The position numbers and the translations under genes were made by a program. This document shows positions 7,568 to 14,862 of a stretch of DNA of 14,862 nt, one piece after another; within the stretch, counting starts at the first letter, position 1, and each line of letters starts with the position of its first letter. The stretch is taken from contig QKDJ01000225.1 of NCBI GenBank assembly GCA_003252145.1, positions 1 to 14,862 on the forward strand, read 5' to 3'. This DNA is from Azovibrio restrictus. Its GTDB lineage: Bacteria > Pseudomonadota > Gammaproteobacteria > Burkholderiales > Rhodocyclaceae. The notes beneath the pieces are model-generated. The model had not been told where the DNA came from, did not search any database, and worked only from the letters and a program-made list of their open reading frames with translations.

Positions 7568-7580
7568 CGACTTCAGGCCA

Positions 7581-9248
7581 TCAGGCCTTGGCGTCGTTGG
7601 CGGCCTTGGGCTTGTCGCCGCCGGATTCGATCATCCGGGTGATCTGCCATTGCTGAGCAATGGAGAGCACGTTGTTCACCACCCAGTAGAGCACCAGACC
7701 GGCGGGGAAGAAGAAGAACATCACGCCGAAGATCAGCGGCATCATCATCATCACCTTGGCCTGGATGGGGTCCGGCGGGGTGGGGTTGAGTCGGGTCTGG
7801 ATGAACATGGAAGCCATCATGATCACCGGCAACACGTAGTAGGGGTCAGCCAGGGTCAGGTCCTTGATCCAGAGAATCCAGGGAGCGCCACGCATTTCCA
7901 CGGCGCCCAGCAGTACCCAGTACAGGGCGATGAAGACGGGAATCTGGATCAGGATGGGCAGACAGCCACCCAGGGGATTGATCTTCTCCGTCTGGTACAG
8001 CTTCATCATTTCCTGGTTCAGGCGCTGCTTGTCATTGGCGTAGGTTTCCTTCAGATGTGCAAGCCGGGGCGTCATCTGACGCATCTTGGCCATGGACTTG
8101 TAGGAAGCCGCAGACAGGGGGAAGAAGACCGCCTTGATGATCACGGTCAGGACCACGATGGACCAGCCCCAGTTACCCAGCAGACTGTGGATGAATTCCA
8201 GCGCCCAGAAAATGGGCGCGGCGATCAGGTGCAGCCAACCATAGTCCACCACCAGATCCAGACCCGTTGCCACTTCCTTCAAGCGAGCTTGTTCCTGGGG
8301 ACCAGCGAACAGGGGAGCTTGGATGCTGCCCTTGCTGCCCGGCTCCAGTTGAGCCATGGGCATGATCAGACCACTGGCCACCACGGCATCCTTGCCCTCG
8401 CCACTCAGCTTGCGCATGGTGAATTCCCGGGGGGTATCACCCTGAGGCGCCCAGGCGGCCACGAAATAGTGCTGCACCATGGCCAGCCAGCCATCGTTGG
8501 CGCTCTTGGCGAACTTGGCGGAGCCATCCACGATGTCGCCGAATTTCACCTTCTGGTACTTCTCCGCATCGGTGTAGACAGCGGGGCCGGTGAAGGTAGA
8601 CACCATCTTGGGATCGCCAGAAGGAGCCACTTCATCCCGCTGGAACTGGAAATAGGCGTGGGGAGCAATGGCCTTGTCGCTGCCATTTTCCACTTCCCAG
8701 CTCACGTCGATCACATAGCTGTCCCGGTGGAAGGTATAGACCTTGGTGGCCTTCACGCCATTGACGGGCGCAGCTTCCAGACGCAGTTGCAGGGAGTCCT
8801 GCCCTTCAGCCAGTTCCCGGGCACCGGGCACGGGCTTCAGCATGCTGCGATGGGTGGGCAGGCCATCCCCCAGCAGGCCGCTCTGGGCAGCGTACTGATG
8901 TTCGGGCTGAAACAGCACGAACTTGTTTTCGGGATTCTCGTGAGCCTGATAGCGGGACAGTTCCATCCACACCAGATCACCGCCCTGGGTGGAAATGTCA
9001 GCCTGATAGAGATCGGTGACGATGCGAATCTTCTCGGCAGTAGCCGGAGCCTGGCTCACTTCGGAAGATTGCTGGGAGGCGGCCTTCAGGCTGCTACCCA
9101 CCTGGGGAACAGCGCCATCGGCGGCGGCAGCCACCTGTGCCTGCACCTGGGGTGCGGGGGGAGGATTCTGATACTTTTGCCACTCTTCCCAAAGGATGAA
9201 CAGGGAGAGGCCAAAAACCATCATCAACATTAGACGTCGTGTGTCCAT
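7581..9248 (-). CDS. yidC: YidC membrane protein insertase (Oxa1/Alb3 family)
   Basis: 555 residues, Gram-negative type. Inserts and folds inner-membrane proteins alone or with SecYEG. An N-terminal anchor helix (~5-22, RRLMLMMVFGLSLFILWEEW) is followed by a Pro/Ala/Gln linker (~28-75), a large periplasmic P1 beta domain (~75-345) and the conserved insertase core from ~350 on, with YKSMAKMRQMTP and EKINPLGGCLPILIQIPVF as hallmark motifs and the last helices through QQWQITRMI. The single hydrophilic-groove cation, Arg366 in E. coli, appears here as Lys372 (TVIIKAVFFPL), also common in other homologues. The ATG has AAAGG upstream. It follows yidD by 23 bp and precedes a strong terminator. Confidence 0.98.
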   Translation of the reverse strand: MDTRRLMLMMVFGLSLFILWEEWQKYQNPPPAPQVQAQVAAAADGAVPQVGSSLKAASQQSSEVSQAPATAEKIRIVTDLYQADISTQGGDLVWMELSRYQAHENPENKFVLFQPEHQYAAQSGLLGDGLPTHRSMLKPVPGARELAEGQDSLQLRLEAAPVNGVKATKVYTFHRDSYVIDVSWEVENGSDKAIAPHAYFQFQRDEVAPSGDPKMVSTFTGPAVYTDAEKYQKVKFGDIVDGSAKFAKSANDGWLAMVQHYFVAAWAPQGDTPREFTMRKLSGEGKDAVVASGLIMPMAQLEPGSKGSIQAPLFAGPQEQARLKEVATGLDLVVDYGWLHLIAAPIFWALEFIHSLLGNWGWSIVVLTVIIKAVFFPLSAASYKSMAKMRQMTPRLAHLKETYANDKQRLNQEMMKLYQTEKINPLGGCLPILIQIPVFIALYWVLLGAVEMRGAPWILWIKDLTLADPYYVLPVIMMASMFIQTRLNPTPPDPIQAKVMMMMPLIFGVMFFFFPAGLVLYWVVNNVLSIAQQWQITRMIESGGDKPKAANDAKA

Positions 9249-9271
9249 GGACGACCTTTAATCAAGAGAAA

Positions 9272-9481
9272 TCAGGGGACGGGGTCCACCCCGCCCGGGT
9301 TCCAGGGGTGACAGCGGCAAACGCGCCGAAACGCCATCCAGCCACCCCGAAAAGCCCCGTATTTTTGCACAGCTTCGACGGCATATTCGGAACAACTGGG
9401 ATAAAAACGGCAATTCCGCCCCAGAAAGGGGCTCACGGCATACTGATAAAAGCGCAGCAGGGCGATGAGCAGGGTTTTCAC
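9272..9481 (-). CDS. yidD: YidD, membrane protein insertion efficiency factor
   Basis: 69 residues; the family is usually 70-90. A small, probably inner-leaflet-associated protein that assists YidC-dependent insertion. It shows the conserved start [26 protein letters not shown] (in pieces: FYQYAVSP, then C24 and C30 in [10 protein letters not shown]), then [12 protein letters not shown] (C55, C57) and a short tail ending VDPVP. The start is GTG in a GTGA overlap with the rnpA stop; no separate Shine-Dalgarno is present, so translation is most likely coupled to rnpA. The start codon and first residues (K2, T3) are encoded by the third copy of a 12-bp tandem repeat (see the repeat entry). Confidence 0.96.
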   Translation of the reverse strand: MKTLLIALLRFYQYAVSPFLGRNCRFYPSCSEYAVEAVQKYGAFRGGWMAFRRVCRCHPWNPGGVDPVP

Positions 9482-9508
9482 GCGGGTTTTCCCGCGGGTT
9501 TTCCCGCG
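9473..9508. repeat. Three 12-bp tandem repeats at the rnpA/yidD junction
   Basis: On the - strand the units read CGCGGGAAAACC, CGCGGGAAAACC and CGCGTGAAAACC (+ strand 9497-9508, 9485-9496 and 9473-9484). The third differs by one base, G to T, and this change makes both the rnpA stop (TGA) and the yidD start (GTG). In the rnpA frame the repeats encode the terminal GKPAGKPA. Each CGCGGG-AAAA-CCCGCG is also an inverted repeat, so alternative 6-bp hairpins with 4-nt loops can form just ahead of the yidD start. Confidence 0.9.
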
Positions 9509-9906
9509 GTCTGCTCCCGCGAAGTTCCGGAGCCATCCCTGTGCAAACGGCCCAGAAGCCGGACAACCTCGGCGGCCGCCAAATGGCGATCCACCTTCTT
9601 CAACTTCACGGCCAATCGGAAGATCAGGTCCCTGGCCGGCAGGTCGGGCTGCATGAGGCGAAACTGTTCCCGGGCAATGCGCTTGATCAGATTGCGCTGC
9701 ACGGCAAGCTTGAGAAACTTCTTGCCGATGACCAGACCCAGTCGGGCCGGCTCTCCCTGCGGGCGGCGGGGGCCGTAATGCAACAGGAAAAATTCGCCCC
9801 GAATGGCCCGCCTGAAACCAAAAACGGATGAATACTCATCCGTTTTGGTCAGTCGATACTGTCTGGGGAATGGTCGGGCTTCCCCGGGAGCCACGTCTGG
9901 AATCAA
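9478..9906 (-). CDS. rnpA: RnpA, protein subunit of ribonuclease P
   Basis: 142 residues; longer than E. coli (119) at both ends. Small basic protein that helps the RNase P RNA bind the 5' leader of pre-tRNA. The family core runs from [19 protein letters not shown] (~11-29) through [10 protein letters not shown] to the signature RNxxKR (R71, N72, K75, R76) in [17 protein letters not shown], then [14 protein letters not shown]. The C-terminal tail GKPAGKPA comes from a DNA repeat and is probably not structured. The TTG start gives a TTGA overlap with the rpmH stop, which is the best reason for choosing it; GTG at codon 5 (9894) is an alternative, and no Shine-Dalgarno is seen for either. A terminator-like hairpin covers codons ~20-30. 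Confidence 0.93.
   Translation of the reverse strand: MIPDVAPGEARPFPRQYRLTKTDEYSSVFGFRRAIRGEFFLLHYGPRRPQGEPARLGLVIGKKFLKLAVQRNLIKRIAREQFRLMQPDLPARDLIFRLAVKLKKVDRHLAAAEVVRLLGRLHRDGSGTSREQTAGKPAGKPA
9818..9848 (-). other. Perfect 11-bp hairpin inside rnpA, terminator/attenuator-like
   Basis: On the + strand AAAACGGATGA (9821-9831) pairs with TCATCCGTTTT (9836-9846) around a 4-nt loop ATAC, and CC/GG extends it past one bulged A. Read in the rnpA sense, the stem ends in a T run (TTTTT) preceded by a 7-bp core CGGATGA/TCATCCG, the shape of an intrinsic terminator. It starts about 58 nt after the rnpA start, in codons ~20-30. It could lower rnpA-yidD-yidC transcription relative to rpmH. Function is inferred from shape only. 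Confidence 0.5.
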
Positions 9907-10037
9907 ACGCCCAGACGATGACGGCCCTTGGCGCGGCGGGCAGCGATGACCTTACGGCCACCCTTGGTGCGCATGCGGACCAGGAAACCGTGGGTACGCT
10001 TGCGGCGCACGACGGAGGGCTGATACGTCCGTTTCAT
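9903..10037 (-). CDS. rpmH: Ribosomal protein bL34
   Basis: 44 residues, exactly the usual length. The translation begins [18 protein letters not shown] and goes on through [24 protein letters not shown] to end GV, a full match to the bL34 consensus; it is extremely Arg/Lys-rich and binds 23S rRNA in the large subunit. The ATG is preceded by TAAGGAT at 10044-10050, a good Shine-Dalgarno at 6-bp spacing. It is the first gene of the leftward run, served by a near-consensus promoter at 10073-10102, and its stop overlaps the rnpA TTG start. Confidence 0.98.
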   Translation of the reverse strand: MKRTYQPSVVRRKRTHGFLVRMRTKGGRKVIAARRAKGRHRLGV

Positions 10038-10072
10038 GATGAGATCCTTAGCTAGCTGGAGAAAAGCGCGCA

Positions 10073-10102
10073 ATTACACATTGAAAATCAGCCTTTTGTC
10101 AA
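10073..10102 (-). promoter_or_regulatory. Sigma-70 promoter for rpmH
   Basis: On the - strand TTGACA (10102-10097, consensus -35), an 18-bp spacer, then TGTAAT (10078-10073) as -10. Transcription would start near 10066, about 30 nt ahead of the rpmH ATG. The surrounding bases are AT-rich against a GC-rich background. A perfect DnaA box lies 20 bp upstream of the -35 element. Confidence 0.75.
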
Positions 10103-10122
10103 CGAATACAAAACGCTCCTCT

Positions 10123-10131
10123 TGTGGATAA
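10123..10131 (-). promoter_or_regulatory. DnaA box, perfect match
   Basis: TGTGGATAA on the + strand, i.e. TTATCCACA on the - strand, the exact consensus. It lies between the rpmH promoter and the presumed dnaA promoter in the 250-bp rpmH-dnaA spacer, the place where DnaA autoregulation or origin binding would be expected. Confidence 0.8.
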
Positions 10132-10287
10132 CTTTCTGCCGCCGGGGTAGAATTGCCCACTTGGCCAGCCGTTGGCGCCCGTCCATATGACGTTGTATCG
10201 GGCTGGATGCGGCCTGCCAAGGCCACCAATTTTTGATCAACCCTGAGTTCCCGCCCCTGCCGGGAGCTCGCAAGAGCGTATTTTCTC

Positions 10288-11694
10288 ATGTCCGGTTTCT
10301 GGGAATCCTGTCTGCTGAGTTTTGAACAGGACCTGCCGACCCAACAATTCAATACCTGGATCCGGCCCCTGCAACTGGAGGGAGAGGCACAGCCGGAATC
10401 CGGCCTGCGCCTGATCGCCCCCAACGGCTTCATCCTCAAATGGGTGCGCGACCGCTACCTGGCTCGCATCGAGGAATACGCCGAAGCCTTTTTTGGCAAC
10501 CCGGTAAATATCAGCCTGGGCCTGGGTGAGAAAAAACCCGTGGCGGCAGTCACGGCCTCCAGCCCTGCGCCCCAGGCTCCGACCGCCGCGCCAGCCCAGG
10601 CCCCCCGGCCCAGCGCCCCCCCGACGCCAGCACCCAAGGCCGCCGCCTCTCGTAACCCGAGCGGCAATGTCTATGACAAGACCCGGCTGAAATACGACCT
10701 GACCTTCGACAACCTGGTGGTGGGCAAGGCCAACGACCTGGCCCGTGCTGCCGCCCAGCAGGTAGCCCTGAATCCCGGTGGCGCCTACAACCCCCTGTTC
10801 ATCTACGGGGGCGCCGGCCTGGGCAAGACCCACTTGATCCACGCCATCGGCAACTACGTGGCCAGCCAGAATCCGGACAAGGTGGTGCGCTACGTGCACG
10901 CCGAGGATTACTACTCGGACGTGGTGAAGGCCTACCAGCAGAAATCCTTCGACACCTTCAAGCGCTATTACCGCAGCCTGGACGTGCTGTTGCTGGACGA
11001 CGTGCAGTTCTTCAACGGCAAGAACCGCACCCAGGAAGAATTCTTCTACGCCTTCAACGCCCTGATCGAGGCCAAGAAGCAGATCATCATCACCTGCGAT
11101 ACCTATCCCAAGGATGTAAACGGTCTGGATGACCGGCTGGTCACCCGTTTCGACTGGGGTCTGACCGTACAGATCGAGCCTCCCGAAACCGAAATGCGGG
11201 TGGCCATTCTGAAGAAAAAGGCCGAGGTGGAAGGTCTGGACCTGAACGACGAAGTGGCCTTCTTCATCGCGAAACATTTGCGTTCCAATGTGCGGGAACT
11301 GGAAGGCGCCTTGAAGAAGGTGCTGGCCTACTCCACCTTCCGGGGCCTGGACGTGACCCTGGAACTGGCCAAGGATGCCCTGAAGGACATCATCGGCTCC
11401 GTGCGTAACGTGAGCATCGAAGGTATCCAGAAGACCGTGGCCGATTACTACAAGATCAAGGTGGCCGACCTGTTCTCCAAAAAGCGCACCCGGGCCATTG
11501 CCCGCCCGCGCCAGGTGGCCATGTGGCTGTGCAAGGAAGTAACCCAGTTCAGCTACCCCATGATCGGCGATGCCTTTGGCGGCCGGGACCACACCACCGT
11601 GATCCATGCCGTGAAGACCATCGAAGGCCTGAAGGCCAAGGACAACGAACTCAATCATGACCTGCACGTGTTGGTGCAGGTTTTGAAGGGCTGA
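10288..11694 (+). CDS. dnaA: DnaA, chromosomal replication initiator ATPase
   Basis: 468 residues. Binds DnaA boxes and unwinds the origin in its ATP form. Domain I (1-~75) has [18 protein letters not shown]; domain II (~85-125) is a Pro/Ala-rich linker; the AAA+ domain III (~130-345) has Walker [10 protein letters not shown] (G174, K180, T181) and Walker B LLLDDVQF (D237, D238); domain IV ends in the DNA-binding signature [17 protein letters not shown] (R433, D434, H435, T436, T437). The start is fixed by the family N-terminus; the Shine-Dalgarno is weak, which fits tight control of initiator level. A perfect DnaA box lies upstream and another 6 bp after the stop. Confidence 0.98.
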   Translation: MSGFWESCLLSFEQDLPTQQFNTWIRPLQLEGEAQPESGLRLIAPNGFILKWVRDRYLARIEEYAEAFFGNPVNISLGLGEKKPVAAVTASSPAPQAPTAAPAQAPRPSAPPTPAPKAAASRNPSGNVYDKTRLKYDLTFDNLVVGKANDLARAAAQQVALNPGGAYNPLFIYGGAGLGKTHLIHAIGNYVASQNPDKVVRYVHAEDYYSDVVKAYQQKSFDTFKRYYRSLDVLLLDDVQFFNGKNRTQEEFFYAFNALIEAKKQIIITCDTYPKDVNGLDDRLVTRFDWGLTVQIEPPETEMRVAILKKKAEVEGLDLNDEVAFFIAKHLRSNVRELEGALKKVLAYSTFRGLDVTLELAKDALKDIIGSVRNVSIEGIQKTVADYYKIKVADLFSKKRTRAIARPRQVAMWLCKEVTQFSYPMIGDAFGGRDHTTVIHAVKTIEGLKAKDNELNHDLHVLVQVLKG

Positions 11695-11699
11695 GGCCC

Positions 11700-11708
11700 T
11701 GTGGATAA
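11700..11708 (-). promoter_or_regulatory. DnaA box, perfect match
   Basis: TGTGGATAA, the exact complement of TTATCCACA, 6 bp after the dnaA stop codon. Confidence 0.75.
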
Positions 11709-11733
11709 CTATGTGGGCGAGCTGTTGATTGCC

Positions 11734-11742
11734 TGTGGAAAA
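11734..11742 (-). promoter_or_regulatory. DnaA box, one mismatch
   Basis: TGTGGAAAA, i.e. TTTTCCACA on the - strand; 8 of 9 bases match and the TCCACA core is intact. Same orientation as the perfect box 34 bp to its left. Confidence 0.6.
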
Positions 11743-11771
11743 CCTGTGATTAGAAATAGAGGACTTGATTT

Positions 11772-12878
11772 ATGGTTATCTTGAAAAGCCAAAGGGATGC
11801 CCTGCTTGCTCCCCTACAGTCCGTATCCGGTATCGTGGAACGGCGGCATACCCTGCCCATCCTCTCCAATGTGCTGCTGGAAAAGCAGGGAGAGAACCTG
11901 ACCCTGATCGCCACGGATATCGAAATCCAGATCACCACCCAGAGCCAGAACGTGGGCGGCAACGGTGATGGCGCCGTAACCGTGGCCGCGAAGAAGCTGC
12001 AGGACATCCTGCGCTCCCTGCCCGATTCCGCTGAAATCACCCTGGACATGGAAGACAAGCGTCTGCTGCTCAAGGCCGGCAAGAGCCGCTTCAGCCTGCA
12101 GACCCTGCCCGCCGACGACTTCCCCCGCATGGCCATTGCCGAAGGGGAGAGCAAGTCCCTGACCGTGACCCAGAAGCAGTTCCGCTACCTGATCAGCAAG
12201 ACCCAGTACGCCATGGCCGCCCAGGACGTGCGCTACTACCTGAACGGCCTGATGCTGATGGTGGATGGCAAGGAACTGCGCTGCGTGGCCACCGACGGCC
12301 ACCGTCTGGCCTACAACAGCATGGAAATCGAAGTGGATCTGCCCCGTCAGGAAATGATCCTGCCCAGGAAGACCGTGCTGGAACTGAACCGCCTGCTGGC
12401 CGACAACGAAGAGCCCCTGAACATCACCGTGGGCAGCAACCAGATCCGCTTTGCCTTTGGCAACACCGTGCTGGTCTCCAAGCTCATCGACGGCAAGTTC
12501 CCCGACTACGAGCGGGTGATTCCCGCCCAGCTCACCAACCACATGGTGGCAGATCGTCAGACCCTGCACTCCGCCATGTCCCGGGCGGCCATCCTGACCA
12601 ATGACAAGTTCCGCGGCGTGCGCATCATGCTCGATGCCAATACCCTGAAGATCATTGCCGCCAACGCGGAACAGGAAGAAGCCCAGGAAGAAATCGAAGT
12701 CCAGTACGCAGGTGCCGCCCTGGATGTGGGCTTCAATGTCACCTATCTGCTGGACGTGCTCAATAACCTGGGCGGCGACGAAGTCCAGTGGAGCTTCAAC
12801 GACGCCAACTCCAGCGCCCTGATTACCGTGCCCGGCAACGACCGCTTCAAGTACGTGGTCATGCCCATGCGCATCTGA
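11772..12878 (+). CDS. dnaN: DnaN, beta sliding clamp of DNA polymerase III
   Basis: 368 residues (E. coli 366). Dimeric ring that tethers polymerase III and other partners to DNA. The three repeated clamp domains span roughly 1-122, 128-247 and 250-368. Recognisable pieces are VERRHTLPILSNVLLE near the start, RCVATDGHRLAYNSMEI in domain 2, the FPDYERVIP segment between domains, and the C-terminal YVVMPMRI that helps shape the protein-binding pocket. The ATG has AGAGGA 8 bp upstream and follows the DnaA-box spacer; co-transcription with dnaA is usual and no terminator separates them. Confidence 0.98.
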   Translation: MVILKSQRDALLAPLQSVSGIVERRHTLPILSNVLLEKQGENLTLIATDIEIQITTQSQNVGGNGDGAVTVAAKKLQDILRSLPDSAEITLDMEDKRLLLKAGKSRFSLQTLPADDFPRMAIAEGESKSLTVTQKQFRYLISKTQYAMAAQDVRYYLNGLMLMVDGKELRCVATDGHRLAYNSMEIEVDLPRQEMILPRKTVLELNRLLADNEEPLNITVGSNQIRFAFGNTVLVSKLIDGKFPDYERVIPAQLTNHMVADRQTLHSAMSRAAILTNDKFRGVRIMLDANTLKIIAANAEQEEAQEEIEVQYAGAALDVGFNVTYLLDVLNNLGGDEVQWSFNDANSSALITVPGNDRFKYVVMPMRI

Positions 12879-12892
12879 CCTCCGGGTGACCC

Positions 12893-12914
12893 CGGGCCGG
12901 CACCTGTCGGCCCG
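12893..12914. other. GC-rich hairpin after dnaN
   Basis: CGGGCCG (12893-12899) pairs with CGGCCCG (12908-12914) across an 8-nt loop. There is no T run after it on either strand, so it is not a typical intrinsic terminator; it may slow polymerase or trim the mRNA 3' end in the 126-bp dnaN-gyrB gap. Confidence 0.4.
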
Positions 12915-12960
12915 CCACCCGCGCCGGAAAGCACCGCCTTTCCCGCACCCGGCGACATCC

Positions 12961-12976
12961 CCCGGCCCAGGCCGGG
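12961..12976. other. GC-rich hairpin in the gyrB leader
   Basis: CCCGGC (12961-12966) pairs with GCCGGG (12971-12976) around CCAG, with CAT/ATG able to extend the stem past a 2-nt bulge. It ends 28 bp before the gyrB ATG. No clear promoter is visible in this gap; the gyrB Shine-Dalgarno (GGA at ~12994) is weak. Confidence 0.35.
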
Positions 12977-12980
12977 ATGA

Positions 12981-14862
<1,882 letters not shown>

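Larger units (their letters stand above)
10038..10287. promoter_or_regulatory. Divergent rpmH-dnaA intergenic control region
   Basis: 250 bp without a gene. The left third is AT-rich and holds the rpmH promoter, its Shine-Dalgarno and the DnaA box. To the right, TAGAAT at 10148-10153 is a 5/6 match to a -10 element facing dnaA; an upstream TTGTGG overlapping the DnaA box would be a -35 at an over-long 20-bp spacing, so the dnaA promoter is only tentative. If it is right, the DnaA box covers it and the leader is ~125 nt. The rest (10160-10287) is ordinary sequence with a short AT patch around 10229-10240. Only one good DnaA box is visible, so as an origin it is weaker than the usual multi-box kind. 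Confidence 0.5.
11695..11771. other. dnaA-dnaN spacer, candidate origin element with DnaA boxes and AT-rich flank
   Basis: 77 bp. A perfect box TGTGGATAA at 11700-11708 and a near-consensus TGTGGAAAA at 11734-11742 (8/9) lie in the same orientation, with weaker TGTG-starting elements at 11712 and 11745 (6/9 each). Their starts are 12, 22 and 11 bp apart, roughly in helical phase. Bases ~11748-11790, running into the start of dnaN, are markedly AT-rich and contain TAG-AAA-TAG triplets directly after the boxes, reminiscent of the DnaA-trio unwinding element. AGAGGA at 11758-11763 is the dnaN Shine-Dalgarno. Origin function is inferred. Confidence 0.5.

Noticed and set aside
5460..9233. A 1257-codon + strand open frame opposite the permease, mnmE and yidC genes
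   Set aside because: All three - strand genes happen to share one codon register and this frame is exactly opposite it, so it can only be stopped by TTA, CTA or TCA codons, which are rare in GC-rich genes. The translation is low-complexity (Gln, Gly, His-rich) and the sense proteins are unmistakable.
9258..9566. A 102-codon - strand frame overlapping yidD and rnpA with PREN repeats
   Set aside because: It is another frame across the 12-bp tandem repeat; yidD and rnpA explain the region.
10237..11667. A 476-codon - strand frame opposite dnaA
   Set aside because: Mirror-register shadow of dnaA with low-complexity Gly/Val/His content.

Overview
The window is GC-rich DNA from the replication-origin region of a betaproteobacterial chromosome. 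The gene order rpmH-rnpA-yidD-yidC-mnmE running left and dnaA-dnaN-gyrB running right is the classic origin neighbourhood. The GyrB N-terminus (a betaproteobacterial-type [14 protein letters not shown] segment) and the DnaA N-terminus support Betaproteobacteria. A Rhodocyclaceae-like genus is my guess, not something I can prove from the sequence.

Left part (1-5386, + strand): a very tightly packed operon. It holds the 3' end of a TonB-dependent outer-membrane receptor, a secreted or anchored protein with a His-rich mature N-terminus, a membrane polyferredoxin of the NapH/CcoG/FtrD type, a six-helix DsbD/CcdA-like (TauE/SafE annotated) membrane protein, and a dedicated TonB, ExbB and ExbD. Every junction is an overlap or a gap of 8 bp or less. 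Together they look like an outer-membrane uptake system with its own energiser and a membrane redox module. Copper, nickel or iron are the plausible cargoes, and the sequence does not decide between them.

Middle part (5376-10037, - strand): rpmH (too short for a standard ORF list), rnpA, yidD, yidC, a strong intrinsic terminator, mnmE and a YfcA-like TSUP permease. The last gene overlaps exbD tail to tail by 11 bp. The rpmH/rnpA and rnpA/yidD junctions are 4-bp overlaps (TTGA and GTGA). A 12-bp tandem repeat forms the rnpA/yidD junction. A near-perfect, terminator-like hairpin lies early in the rnpA coding sequence.

Right part (10038-14862): the divergent rpmH/dnaA control region has one perfect DnaA box and a good rpmH promoter. 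Then come dnaA, a short dnaA-dnaN spacer with a second perfect DnaA box, further box-like elements and an AT-rich flank (my best origin candidate), dnaN, and gyrB, which runs off the window after about 619 codons. There is no rRNA, tRNA, CRISPR array or insertion sequence, and no gene-free stretch longer than 300 bases; the longest is the 250-bp rpmH-dnaA spacer.
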